Assembly (NCBI GenBank): GCA_016871715.1 | Contig: VHCO01000024.1 | Location: forward strand, 1 to 52,420 | Direction: 5' to 3' | From: Verrucomicrobiota bacterium | Lineage (GTDB): Bacteria > Verrucomicrobiota > Verrucomicrobiia > Limisphaerales > J093 | Length of the DNA: 52,420 nt | In this document: one piece after another, positions 1 through 7,595 of the stretch | Position numbering within the stretch: position 1 is the stretch's first letter | Layout of the letters: the number at the start of each line of letters is the position of its first letter | Notes under the pieces: model-generated | What the model was told of the DNA's origin: nothing | Seen by the model: the letters and a program-made list of their open reading frames with translations, nothing else | The model's database searches: none | Program-made: the position numbers and the translations under genes

Positions 1-285
1 GAGCAGGCCGGCCACTCGGGGCTTGGCCTTCCCGTAGAGGGCCTTCATGCGCTCGACCAATTCCTCGTCGGTCGGGTTCTGCTCGGCCGGAACTCTCACT
101 AAGACATGAAAGTGGTTGGACATGATGCAGTAGGTGATGACATCGAGGCCGCAGAAGGTGGCCAGGCGCCGGAGGAGCTTGACCAAGGTTTCTTTGCCGA
201 GGTCATCGAGGAGGTGTTGGGCGCCGACGATGCGGGAGACGCAGTGGTAGACGGCCGGTCGCCCTTTGACTTTGATGCGCGTCAT
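1..285 (-). CDS. REP-associated tyrosine transposase (RAYT, IS200-like Y1 family), 3' part cut by window edge
   Basis: Reading the minus strand from an ATG at 285 gives 95 uninterrupted codons running off the window start. The protein begins MTRIKVKGRPAVYHCVSRI and contains the family hallmark MSNHFHVLVRVP near residues 62-73, including the HxH (His-Phe-His) metal-binding pair of Y1 (HUH-type) transposases. The catalytic tyrosine lies further C-terminal, outside the window. RAYT proteins are single-copy relatives of IS200/IS605 transposases that recognise palindromic REP sequences and are usually domesticated rather than part of a mobile IS. No left or right IS end is visible on this side. 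The family call is secure; whether the gene is intact cannot be judged. Confidence 0.88.
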   Translation of the reverse strand, partial: MTRIKVKGRPAVYHCVSRIVGAQHLLDDLGKETLVKLLRRLATFCGLDVITYCIMSNHFHVLVRVPAEQNPTDEELVERMKALYGKAKPRVAGLL

Positions 286-605
286 CCTCAAAGAGGGCGC
301 GCAGGTTGTCGTGAGGCAACCGAGTTGTCAATGTTTATTTACCTGATCGATAATATGGGAAGACGTTGGGGATCTGCGCGGGCACTTGGAAGACGATGGG
401 GCCATGCTCCGTGCTCCCGTGGGGTGGGGCATAGCGGGCAAGGTCTGCGATCGGCCGAGCTCGACCAAGGCCGGCCGTGCCCTGCCTGGCCAGCAGTCGC
501 ACCGGAAACGCTTGCGGTCAGTTCGGGTTCAGCCCATAACCAGACGACATGAACACACCCCCGCGTTCCCGATCTCGGCGTCCTCCGTCTCCCGTTCCTC
601 CGACG
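286..605. other. Intergenic region between RAYT and Gfo/Idh gene
   Basis: No gene is supported here. It holds a possible promoter (325-354), a small hairpin with a 5-bp stem (304-308 with 317-321) and two 14-base near-copies of GGAAGACGWTGGGG at 358-371 and 388-401. The near-copies could be operator half-sites, but nothing else supports that. Open frames here lack family-like sequence. Confidence 0.4.
325..354 (+). promoter_or_regulatory. Possible sigma70-type promoter for the Gfo/Idh gene
   Basis: TTGTCA at 325-330 and GATAAT at 349-354 are separated by 18 bases, in an AT-rich island of an otherwise GC-rich region. The elements match the -35 and -10 consensus at five of six positions each. 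It would give a long leader of about 240 bases before the start at 606. Confidence 0.4.
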
Positions 606-2147
606 ATGTCCCCCACGACAACCCCGCGCGTATCACGACGTCGGTTCGTGCTGGCGAGTGGCGCCGCCCTGTCGACTTTCGTCGTCGCGCCGCGCCCGGT
701 GCTAGGCGGGGCAGGCTATGTGGCGCCCAGCGAGAAGATTACCCTCGCCTACATCGGGTGTGGCACCCAGGGTCTACGCGAGATGGTCGACATGCTCGCC
801 CTGCCAGAGGTGCAGATTGTGGCGGTCTGCGATCCGGTCAAGGACGGCCACGACTATGTGGATTGGTCGCGCGATGGGCTCCGCGCTTCTCTGGCCCGGG
901 CGTTAGGCAAGCCAGACTGGCGGCGGAGCGCCCCGGGGATTCCCGGCGGACGCGACGTGGCGAAGGAGCTCGTCGAGACGGTCTATGCCCGCCAGCGGGA
1001 GGCGGTTCAGTTCAAGGGTTGCGCGGCTTATGCGGATTTTCGCGAGTTGCTCGATCGCGAGAAGGATGTGACTGCGGTGAAGGTGATCACGCCTGACCAT
1101 CTCCACGCGACCATCGCCATCGCCGCCATGAAGCGGGGCAAGCACGTCATGATGCACAAGCCGCTCGCCAACCGGTTGCTCGAAGCGCGGCGAGTTATCG
1201 AGACCGCCCGCGCGACGCGCGTGGCCACGCACTTCCAGCCGGCCAGCGATGGCGCGCTGATTCGCGCGATCAAGGGCTGGATTGACGGCGGCGCCATTGG
1301 CACGCTGCGCGAGATCCATAACTGGTCCAATCGACCGGTGTGGCCGCAGTACGCCACGGTGCCGACAGACACGCCGCCCTTGCCTCCCGGCTTTGACTGG
1401 CCGCTCTGGCTCGGGCCCGCGCGCGATCGTTCCTATCACCCGCACTACACCCACGCGGTCTTCCGGGGGTGGTACGAGTTTGGGGGCGGCGCCTTGGCGG
1501 ACATGGGCCATTACAGCCTCTGGCCGGTGTTCCAACTCTTCGAGTTGGACGCACCCATCTGGGTTGAGTCCCGGCCCAGTCACCTCTGCACGCTGAGCGA
1601 CCAGGTGGCCGTGCGCGTCCGGAATGACTACTCGTTCCCAGCCGCGTGCACGATCCGCTTCCGGTTCGCCGCCAAGGGTTCGCGGCCGGCCTTGGACCTC
1701 TTTTGGTACGACGGCTCGATGAAGCCTCCCACCCCCGATGAACTCGAGGCAGACCAGCAGGAGCTACCGCCAGAAGGGATGCTGTTCATCGGCGATCGCG
1801 GCAAGGTCCTGGCGGATTTTCGCGGCGAAAATGCACGCCTCATTCCGGCCCAGAGAATGCGGGATGACCTGACAGCCCAACCGGCGGCGGGCAACCCGCC
1901 GCGAGAGCAGCGCCCAGGCCCGACCGAGCGCGCGGCCTCTTGGGTAGCGGCATTCAAAGGCGGGCCGCCCACCTACGGTGACTTCCTTCTCGCCGGGCCA
2001 ATCTCGGACGCGTTCAATCTCGCGGCGGTCTCATTGCGGCTGGGAGGGCGGCGACTCCATTTCGATGCTGCCCGCCCGCAGGTCACGAACGTCCCGGAGG
2101 CCAACGCTTACCTGACCCGCTCGTATCGCCCAGGCTGGGAGCTCTGA
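606..2147 (+). CDS. Tat-exported Gfo/Idh/MocA-family oxidoreductase
   Basis: This is a predicted NAD(P)-dependent sugar or inositol-type dehydrogenase that acts outside the cytoplasm. From the ATG at 606 the protein (513 residues) starts with a Tat signal: VSRRRFVLASGAALSTFVVAP. An upstream in-frame ATG at 549 would only add a proline/serine-rich leader, so 606 is preferred. A Rossmann fingerprint (AYIGCGTQG) follows, then KVITPDHLHA and KHVMMHKPLA. The last is the family's catalytic E-K-P motif with His in place of Glu. The C-terminal half carries the usual substrate domain, with GGGALADMGHYSLWP in the position of the conserved G-D-G-H motif. Such exported paralogues are abundant in Verrucomicrobiota and Planctomycetota and usually accompany sugar catabolism. 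The substrate cannot be told. Confidence 0.9.
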   Translation: MSPTTTPRVSRRRFVLASGAALSTFVVAPRPVLGGAGYVAPSEKITLAYIGCGTQGLREMVDMLALPEVQIVAVCDPVKDGHDYVDWSRDGLRASLARALGKPDWRRSAPGIPGGRDVAKELVETVYARQREAVQFKGCAAYADFRELLDREKDVTAVKVITPDHLHATIAIAAMKRGKHVMMHKPLANRLLEARRVIETARATRVATHFQPASDGALIRAIKGWIDGGAIGTLREIHNWSNRPVWPQYATVPTDTPPLPPGFDWPLWLGPARDRSYHPHYTHAVFRGWYEFGGGALADMGHYSLWPVFQLFELDAPIWVESRPSHLCTLSDQVAVRVRNDYSFPAACTIRFRFAAKGSRPALDLFWYDGSMKPPTPDELEADQQELPPEGMLFIGDRGKVLADFRGENARLIPAQRMRDDLTAQPAAGNPPREQRPGPTERAASWVAAFKGGPPTYGDFLLAGPISDAFNLAAVSLRLGGRRLHFDAARPQVTNVPEANAYLTRSYRPGWEL

Positions 2148-2188
2148 CCTCGCTCGGCCTCAGGCGGGCCCATTGCTGTGCCCTGAGA

Positions 2189-3352
2189 TTACTCGGCCAA
2201 GCTCACCAACTTGAGTGCCCCCAGGCCGCCGGGGTTCCAGCAGGTGAAGAGGACATAGAGTTCCTGTGCCGTGCCCTTCGGTGCGAGGTACCAGGCTGCG
2301 TCGTGGATGTGTTGCGCCTCGGTGAAGCCGAGGTCCTCCTTGGGCCGCAGGGTGCTGACAATGGCGCGGCGCTTGAGGTTGAGGATGTAGATTGGGCCAG
2401 GGCTGCGGTTGGGGCCGTCGAGGCAAGGGGCAAGGGCGTAATCGCCCCAGACGTCCAGGTCGCAGACGGTGCTGCCCGTGGGCAGGCCCGCCACCTCGAG
2501 CAGGTGCCCATGCGCCTTCGACCAACGTTTCACCTGGCCCTCGGGTCGCGCGGAGATCAGCAAGGCCTGCTCCGCCGAGAGGTAACTGATTCCGTGCGGC
2601 GTTTGCGAGAAACTCTTGCCCCCATGCCATTGCCCAAGGTACTCGAGTGGCTCCAGGCTCGCGGGCATGAAGTGGGCCCGGCCGTAACCGTCGGTCACGT
2701 AGATCTCGCCTGGCCCAACGAACGCCACGTCGGTCGGTCGAAACTCGCCCTTGGCCGCGTACGGCCCCGCAGCCGGCCAGTCCAACACTTGCGCCCTTTG
2801 GAACGTGGTATCGGACAGGTAAACCTCCCCTTCAACATTGTCGGCAACTGCAACCTGGGGCAAGTGCCCCGGGCGGGGCTGCAGATCCGCGCCATGGAGG
2901 TTGCCGCGGGAGAACTTGGCATCGCCCGCCACGATCGCGGCCTGAGACAAACGATTGCTGAACGCGATCCATCCGACGTTCTCGAGCCCCCAATACACCG
3001 TGTCCCGCGGCGCATCCACAATCAGGGTGCCATGGGCTCCGCGCACGAACGGCCGCGCCGCTTCCGGGACGGAGAGGACGTTGTTGGTGACGGCCGTGAA
3101 CCGCCAGAACCCCTGGCCGGTGACCGGGAGCCCGGTTGGCCCAACTGCCGGCGCCGGGCGCGGGATCGGCCCCTCCGACTCGATGACCAGCGGCAGCGGG
3201 GCAGCCGCGACCGGTTCGTGGACATGCCCGGGATCGGTGTCGTGCGCCCGTCCTAGCAACAGGAAGATGCCCGCCAGCGCGAGACTGGTCCGTCGCCACC
3301 CCGGCACGCAGGAAGGTAACCCTAACTCGGTTCTCGGTGTGGGTCTTGTCAT
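2189..3352 (-). CDS. Secreted beta-propeller-like protein of unknown function
   Basis: The ATG at 3352 gives 387 residues beginning MTRPTPRTELGLPSCVPG; a GTG at 3406 in the same frame is a less likely start. A hydrophobic segment (LALAGIFLLLG) suggests a signal peptide or anchor. The body is rich in short beta-strand motifs such as GPGEIYVTDGYGRAHF, NVEGEVYLSDTTF and GLPTGSTVCDLDVWGDYALA, spaced as in NHL or lactonase-like six-bladed propellers. The motif TEAQHIHDAAW has a possible metal-binding His-x-His-Asp. No catalytic signature is recognised. It converges on the Gfo/Idh gene with 41 bases between the stops. A role as an exported sugar-acid or quinoprotein-like enzyme is possible but not shown. 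Confidence 0.72.
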   Translation of the reverse strand: MTRPTPRTELGLPSCVPGWRRTSLALAGIFLLLGRAHDTDPGHVHEPVAAAPLPLVIESEGPIPRPAPAVGPTGLPVTGQGFWRFTAVTNNVLSVPEAARPFVRGAHGTLIVDAPRDTVYWGLENVGWIAFSNRLSQAAIVAGDAKFSRGNLHGADLQPRPGHLPQVAVADNVEGEVYLSDTTFQRAQVLDWPAAGPYAAKGEFRPTDVAFVGPGEIYVTDGYGRAHFMPASLEPLEYLGQWHGGKSFSQTPHGISYLSAEQALLISARPEGQVKRWSKAHGHLLEVAGLPTGSTVCDLDVWGDYALAPCLDGPNRSPGPIYILNLKRRAIVSTLRPKEDLGFTEAQHIHDAAWYLAPKGTAQELYVLFTCWNPGGLGALKLVSLAE

Positions 3353-3723
3353 GTGCAGCTTGTGTGTGTCGCTCGGGTTCGTGGAATCGCAGGCCGGGCC
3401 GAACACCCCACCGCACGAGCCGCGCCCCGTGCGGATCTAGGCCCAGGCCTCAATCGAGGCTCGGTGCCGGTCTGCGGTAACACTCCGGCAAACTGAACCG
3501 GGTCGAAACCTGACACACGATTCTGGAGATGCCAAGAAAAAGTTGTGATGACTAGAAGCTACCTGCATGATACCTGCGGCGGTGCGAGGCCCCGCCCCAA
3601 CGCGGCGGGGACGTTGACTCGGGCGATGCGGCGAGGCTCCGCTGCACTCCCGCTGCACTCTGCGATGTCGTCTCCGAGCGGGCAGCCTAACGGTGGTCGC
3701 TGCGGCTGGGGGGGGACCGAGCC
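3353..3723. other. Intergenic region without a supportable gene
   Basis: This lies upstream of the beta-propeller gene (minus strand) and downstream of the redoxin relic. Open frames in it (for example 3545-3808 plus) have low-complexity, arginine/proline-rich translations and look like GC shadows. I see no convincing promoter, hairpin with U-tract, or RNA gene. Part of it probably represents the decayed 3' end of the relic gene described next. Confidence 0.4.
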
Positions 3724-3921
3724 GAATGGGCTTGCCTTCTCGAGGATCGACGCCAGTGCCTTTTGCTGCTCGGCAACGTTGCATCCGCGGGGGCCACGGG
3801 CACCCTGAGAGGCGACGGTGCCGTCGGCGCTCAGGACGAATAGGCGGTTGGGCCAGGCATTGTAAGCGCGAGACACGGTATCGGCCATATCATCCACGAG
3901 CACGGGGATGTCGAGCTCGAG
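3724..3921 (-). pseudogene. Relic of an iodothyronine-deiodinase-like (thioredoxin-fold) protein
   Basis: The minus strand encodes DIPVLVDDMADTVSRAYNAW followed by PNRLFVLSADGTVASQGARG and PRGCNVAEQQKALASILEKA. This is the C-terminal half of deiodinase-like redoxins, whose consensus is close to VLVDDMDDxVxRAYxAWPDRLYVIxxDGxIxYxGGxGPxGF. The N-terminal half, with the catalytic Cys/Sec motif, is absent. In its place the frame runs into the last codons of the neighbouring sulfatase gene. After about residue 87 the translation becomes proline/arginine-rich nonsense. I therefore read this as a 5'-deleted remnant rather than a gene, although the frame remains open from 3984 to 3559. Bacterial members often carry selenocysteine, so it may be a relic of a second redox selenoprotein. 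Confidence 0.65.
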
Positions 3922-3938
3922 GCTGGCGGGAGGCCCAG

Positions 3939-5375
3939 CTAGCGCGGGTTCTGTCGTGCGGGATTGGCTTTGGGCAGTTGCCACAGGGGATCGGGCACGT
4001 GCGCTTCGGTCATGTAACGGCGCAACTGCTCGACAATCTGCGGGTTCGCGGAGGCTAGATCGCGACTCTCGCCGGGATCGGTGGCCAGGTCGTACAACTC
4101 GAGGGTGCCCCCGAACGGGATCGCCACCGCTTTCCAGTTCCCTGATCGCACCGCCTGCAGCGTGGGCCGCTCATAAAACTCCCAATACAGGTAAGCATGC
4201 TGTTTCTGTTCGGCTGGCCGACCCAGCAGCGTGGGCGCCAGACTCAAGCCATCCAGGTTCGCCGGCCTGCTGGCTCCGGCCAACTCGGCCGCCGTGGGCA
4301 GGAAATCAGCGAAGTACCAGACTTGATCGCTCACGACACCCGCCGGCACCCGACCCGGCCACCGGACCAGCGCGGGAACTCGGATACCGCCCTCATAGAG
4401 GGCCCGTTTGATGCCGCGCAACGGACCGTTGGAATCGTTGAAATCCGGGTCGTTGCCACCCTCCCGATGCGGCCCGTTGTCGGAGCTGAAAAAGACAACG
4501 GTGTGTTCGTCTAGGCCGAGCCGCTTGAGTTGGGCGAGCAAGCGGCCAACATCGCGGTCAAGCCGGGTGATCATGGCCGCGTGTCCTTTCTGCGGCTCAG
4601 GCCAATCGGTCTGGGCATACTCGCCCCACTCGGGCACTTCCATGCCTTGTTTGCCGGCCTCGTTGTTGGCATGGGGCAAGGTCAGCGCCCAATAGAGAAA
4701 GAACGGCTCGCGCTGATGCCGCTCGACGAACTCGAGCGCCTCGCGAGCGATGAGGTCGTGACTGTACTCCCGACGCTGGCTGGCGATGCCGCCACCCTGG
4801 GGGTCTTCGTTGGGCACTTCGTTGCGCAAGAACACCTTGGTCTGGTTGCGCCAGAGAAAGGTCGGGTAGTAATTGTGGGCGTGATGCTGGTTATGGTAGC
4901 CGTAGAAATAATCGAAGCCCTTTCGGTTCGGGATGCCTGTCGAGTCCGCTTCGCCCAAGCCCCATTTGCCAATCAAACCCGTGCGATAACCCCGCGTTTT
5001 GAGCACTTCGGCCACCGTCACGTCCTCCGGTTGCAGCGGATATCGCGCGTTGCCCCGAATCCGTGTATGGCCGGTATGCAGCCCCGTCATGAGCACTGAG
5101 CGCGAGGGGGCGCAGACGGTCGATCCGGCGTACGCTTGTGTAAACCGAATGCCTTCGGCCGCCATGCGGTCCAGGTTGGGCGTGCAGATGCGCTGCTGCC
5201 CGTAGCAGCCCAGGTCGCCATATCCCAGGTCGTCGGCTAAGATGAAGACGATATTGGGCGGGCGCGTCGAGTCGGCCGCAGCCAGGCGACCGGCTGGGCT
5301 GGCCGATAACAGAACACCGGCCATCCCGAGCCAAACGGCCGGCAACCGGAGGAAGGTCGAGCTGATCGTTTTCAT
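3939..5375 (-). CDS. Secreted type I (FGE-dependent) sulfatase
   Basis: It hydrolyses sulfate esters, probably on a polysaccharide, after export. The 478-residue protein has a signal peptide (residues 1-34, cleavage near LAAADS). Next come NIVFILADDLGYGDLGCYG (metal-binding Asp48-Asp49), the formylglycine motif STVCAPSRSVLMTG with Cys88 as the residue converted to formylglycine, GLIGKWGLGE, and VVFFSSDNGPHREGGNDPDF with the second metal Asp-Asn pair. Length is typical for arylsulfatase A-like family members. The signal sequence and context imply periplasmic or extracellular action. The stop codon lies only 17 bases before the redoxin relic, so the deletion that removed the relic's 5' part may have trimmed this gene's original end. 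The substrate is unknown. Confidence 0.94.
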   Translation of the reverse strand: MKTISSTFLRLPAVWLGMAGVLLSASPAGRLAAADSTRPPNIVFILADDLGYGDLGCYGQQRICTPNLDRMAAEGIRFTQAYAGSTVCAPSRSVLMTGLHTGHTRIRGNARYPLQPEDVTVAEVLKTRGYRTGLIGKWGLGEADSTGIPNRKGFDYFYGYHNQHHAHNYYPTFLWRNQTKVFLRNEVPNEDPQGGGIASQRREYSHDLIAREALEFVERHQREPFFLYWALTLPHANNEAGKQGMEVPEWGEYAQTDWPEPQKGHAAMITRLDRDVGRLLAQLKRLGLDEHTVVFFSSDNGPHREGGNDPDFNDSNGPLRGIKRALYEGGIRVPALVRWPGRVPAGVVSDQVWYFADFLPTAAELAGASRPANLDGLSLAPTLLGRPAEQKQHAYLYWEFYERPTLQAVRSGNWKAVAIPFGGTLELYDLATDPGESRDLASANPQIVEQLRRYMTEAHVPDPLWQLPKANPARQNPR

Positions 5376-5685
5376 GGGCGGTAAGTGCGGAGGAGTCTGC
5401 CCCAGCCTCAGGTCAAGGTCAAACCGGGAACAGCCGAAGCACGGTAGCTTCTGTCAACTACTACTATCCTGTCTTGTTAAGCTAGGCAGGCGGTTACTCA
5501 GATGTGCTAAGCGCTTCTCCCGCAGGCAATCCCCTGCTGCTCTCAGCCCCGCCGTGCGGCGCGCAACGCAACGCAATGCAATGCAATGCAATGCAACGCA
5601 AGGCCCGGGACGCACGGCGCACGAAGGGGCGCACGGGGGTCGAGAAAGAACTGGCAAAAGCGCCGCCTTCCGCCACAGTCCGACG
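5376..5685. other. Divergent intergenic region between sulfatase and nucleotidyltransferase genes
   Basis: This must contain the start signals of two divergent genes. On the minus strand a TTGACA hexamer (5457-5452) is visible but no matching -10 follows at 16-18 bases. The plus-strand frame is open through the whole interval, but its translation is low-complexity and not gene-like before the ATG at 5686. The interval contains the GCAAY tandem repeat annotated separately. Confidence 0.45.
5563..5602. repeat. Pentanucleotide tandem repeat (GCAAY) x 8
   Basis: Eight consecutive five-base units read GCAAC, GCAAC, GCAAT, GCAAT, GCAAT, GCAAT, GCAAC, GCAAG. The four central units are identical. 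The array ends 83 bases before the ATG of the nucleotidyltransferase gene. Units of five bases change reading frame or promoter spacing when copies are gained or lost. A frame runs open through the repeat into the downstream gene, so slippage could in principle affect an N-terminally extended product. Confidence 0.9.
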
Positions 5686-6264
5686 ATGCGGACCACCGGC
5701 GCCTATGCCTTGCGCGAGACCACCGGCACCAGCGGGCTGGAGCTGACCCTCCAGAGCGCGGTGTCGATCTTGGCGCATTTCGAGGTGGCACACCTGGTGG
5801 TAGGTGGCATGGCGGTGCAGGAGCACGGCTACTTTCGGGTCACGCTCGATGCGGATCTGGTCGTGGCGGACGTGCAGGACGCGGTCGAACTGCTGACCGC
5901 GGATCTGTCGGGACCGTTCCGGCGTTGCCCGGGGTGCGAGGACACGGTCCAAGACAAGCGCAATCGGGTGCACATCAATCTGCTGCCCGCCGGGCGGGTG
6001 CTGCGCGCAGGTTGTCAGGTTCCCTTCCCGGTCCCCCAGGAGGTGAGTGAGGAACCGCGATTCGTCACCCTCGAGCAACTCATCTCCCTCAAGCTGGATA
6101 GCTGGTCCCATAGCCCGCTTCGCCGGCTCAAAGACAAAGCGGACGTCATCGAGCTGATTAAGTACCGCCGGTTGCCGCGCGATCTCGCCGTAGCCGAGCC
6201 AGTACGGTCGCTCTACCGCGAAACCTGGGATGCCCTCGCGGCGGAACCGGAAGCCGACCGTTAG
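5686..6264 (+). CDS. Nucleotidyltransferase-fold protein (AbiEii / minimal nucleotidyltransferase-like)
   Basis: From the ATG at 5686 the product is 192 residues. The segment HLVVGGMAVQEHGYFRVTLD followed by ADLVV matches the nucleotidyltransferase core hG-G-x(9-13)-R-x-T-x-D-x-D, with Gly40-Gly41, Asp55 and Asp57 as likely metal ligands. FVTLEQLISLKLDSW and RLKDKADVIELIK follow as in AbiEii/AbiGii-type and related small transferases. In that fold the enzyme transfers a nucleotide to a protein, tRNA or antibiotic; which applies here is not visible. No antitoxin partner is evident beside it, which weakens a toxin-antitoxin reading. The upstream in-frame extension to 5242 is judged non-coding because it spans the sulfatase promoter side and the tandem repeat. 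Confidence 0.75.
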   Translation: MRTTGAYALRETTGTSGLELTLQSAVSILAHFEVAHLVVGGMAVQEHGYFRVTLDADLVVADVQDAVELLTADLSGPFRRCPGCEDTVQDKRNRVHINLLPAGRVLRAGCQVPFPVPQEVSEEPRFVTLEQLISLKLDSWSHSPLRRLKDKADVIELIKYRRLPRDLAVAEPVRSLYRETWDALAAEPEADR

Positions 6265-6309
6265 GCTTGCCTTTTGGCCTCCCTAAGGTCAGCCATTACA
6301 GCCGTCACT

Positions 6310-7416
6310 ATGAAATCGAACCTCTCACTCTCACGCCGCCAATTCCTCCAACGCACCGTCGCCGCCGGGGCTGGCGTCGCCGCCGCCGCTACCTGGCCCG
6401 CCGTTGCCGCGACGCCGCCGGCGCTGCCCGAGCCCTCGCCCCAGCGGTTGCCCCGCTGGCGCGGGTTCAATCTGCTGGAGAAATTCAGTCGGCGCCAGGG
6501 AGGCAATCCGCCGTTCGTCGAACGCGACTTCGAGTGGATGGCCGAATGGGGCTTCAACTTCGCGCGGTTGCCGATGTCCTACTTATGCTGGACGGACGCG
6601 GCGGATTGGCTGAAGTTGCGCGAGCCCGAGCTCGAGCACATCGACCAGGCGGTCGCCCTCGGCCAACGCCACGGCGTGCATGTGAACTTGAACTTCCACC
6701 GCGCGCCCGGGTATTGCGTCAACCCGCCGCCTGAGCCGCTGGATTTGTGGACGGACGACAAGGCGCTGGAGGCCTGCGCCTTTCACTGGGCCGCTTTTGC
6801 CAAGCGCTACCGAGGGATTCCGAACGCGCGGCTGAGCTTCGACCTACTCAATGAGCCGAAGGACCTGCCCACGGACGCCTATGTGCGTGTGGTCACGCGG
6901 TTGGTGGCAGCCATCCGCGCCGAGGACCCGCAGCGTCTGATCGTGGCCGACGGCTTGCGCTGGGGGAACAAGCCGGTGCCGCAGCTCATTCCGTTGAAGT
7001 TGGCCCAGAGCACGCGCGGCTATCAACCGATGCGGGTCAGCCACCACGGGGCGAGTTGGGTGCGGGGCGAAAACTGGCCTGTGCCGACTTGGCCGCTCAA
7101 GCTGGGCGAGAACGACGTTTGGGACAAAGAGCGGCTGCGCCGCGAGCAGATCGAGCCCTGGCAGGCGCTCGAGCGCCAGGGTGTCGGCGTGCACGTGGGC
7201 GAGTGGGGCGCCTATAGTAAGACGCCGCATGCGGTGGCGTTGGCTTGGATGCGGGATTGCCTCGACCTTTGGAAGGAAGCGGGCTGGGGTTGGGCCCTGT
7301 GGAATTTCCGGGGCAGCTTCGGCGTGTTGGACAGCGGCCGCGCGGAGGTGACCTACGAGGACTGGCGCGGGCACAAGCTGGATCGCGCCATGCTCGACTT
7401 GCTGCAAAGCGGATAG
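6310..7416 (+). CDS. Tat-exported glycoside hydrolase family 5 (cellulase-like)
   Basis: The chosen ATG at 6310 gives 368 residues starting with a twin-arginine signal (LSRRQFLQRTVAAGAGVAAA); an earlier ATG at 6274 adds twelve unneeded residues. The mature part is a GH5-type TIM barrel with conserved FNFARLPMSY (Arg86), VNLNFHRAPGY (His130), FDLLNEPKD with Glu182 as acid/base, VSHHGASW, and VGEWGAYSK with Glu298 as nucleophile, ending with GWALWNFRGSFGVLD. All catalytic residues are present. Likely substrates are beta-glucans or mannans, but the subfamily cannot be assigned by eye. It sits 45 bases after the nucleotidyltransferase gene and converges on the subtilase gene. Confidence 0.93.
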   Translation: MKSNLSLSRRQFLQRTVAAGAGVAAAATWPAVAATPPALPEPSPQRLPRWRGFNLLEKFSRRQGGNPPFVERDFEWMAEWGFNFARLPMSYLCWTDAADWLKLREPELEHIDQAVALGQRHGVHVNLNFHRAPGYCVNPPPEPLDLWTDDKALEACAFHWAAFAKRYRGIPNARLSFDLLNEPKDLPTDAYVRVVTRLVAAIRAEDPQRLIVADGLRWGNKPVPQLIPLKLAQSTRGYQPMRVSHHGASWVRGENWPVPTWPLKLGENDVWDKERLRREQIEPWQALERQGVGVHVGEWGAYSKTPHAVALAWMRDCLDLWKEAGWGWALWNFRGSFGVLDSGRAEVTYEDWRGHKLDRAMLDLLQSG

Positions 7417-7595
7417 CGCCTGGTTCCAGAGCATGGCTTGGGGAGGACGAGGCCGTTGTCCTGGCCACACGGCGCGTTGCGTGCGACCTCAGGCCCCGGC
7501 TGCACCACGATCGTGCGCAGATTCCGCGGGCTGCCGCTGTCTTGAGCCCACGACTGCGCACCGCGCGCGACCCCGTTGCCGGGTGCGTGCGGCTT

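Noticed and set aside
5452..5457. TTGACA on the minus strand upstream of the sulfatase
   Set aside because: No -10-like hexamer at 16-18 bases; a single hexamer is not enough for a promoter call.
5242..5685. N-terminal 148-codon extension of the nucleotidyltransferase frame
   Set aside because: It overlaps the sulfatase 5' end on the opposite strand and the GCAAY repeat, and its translation is low-complexity.
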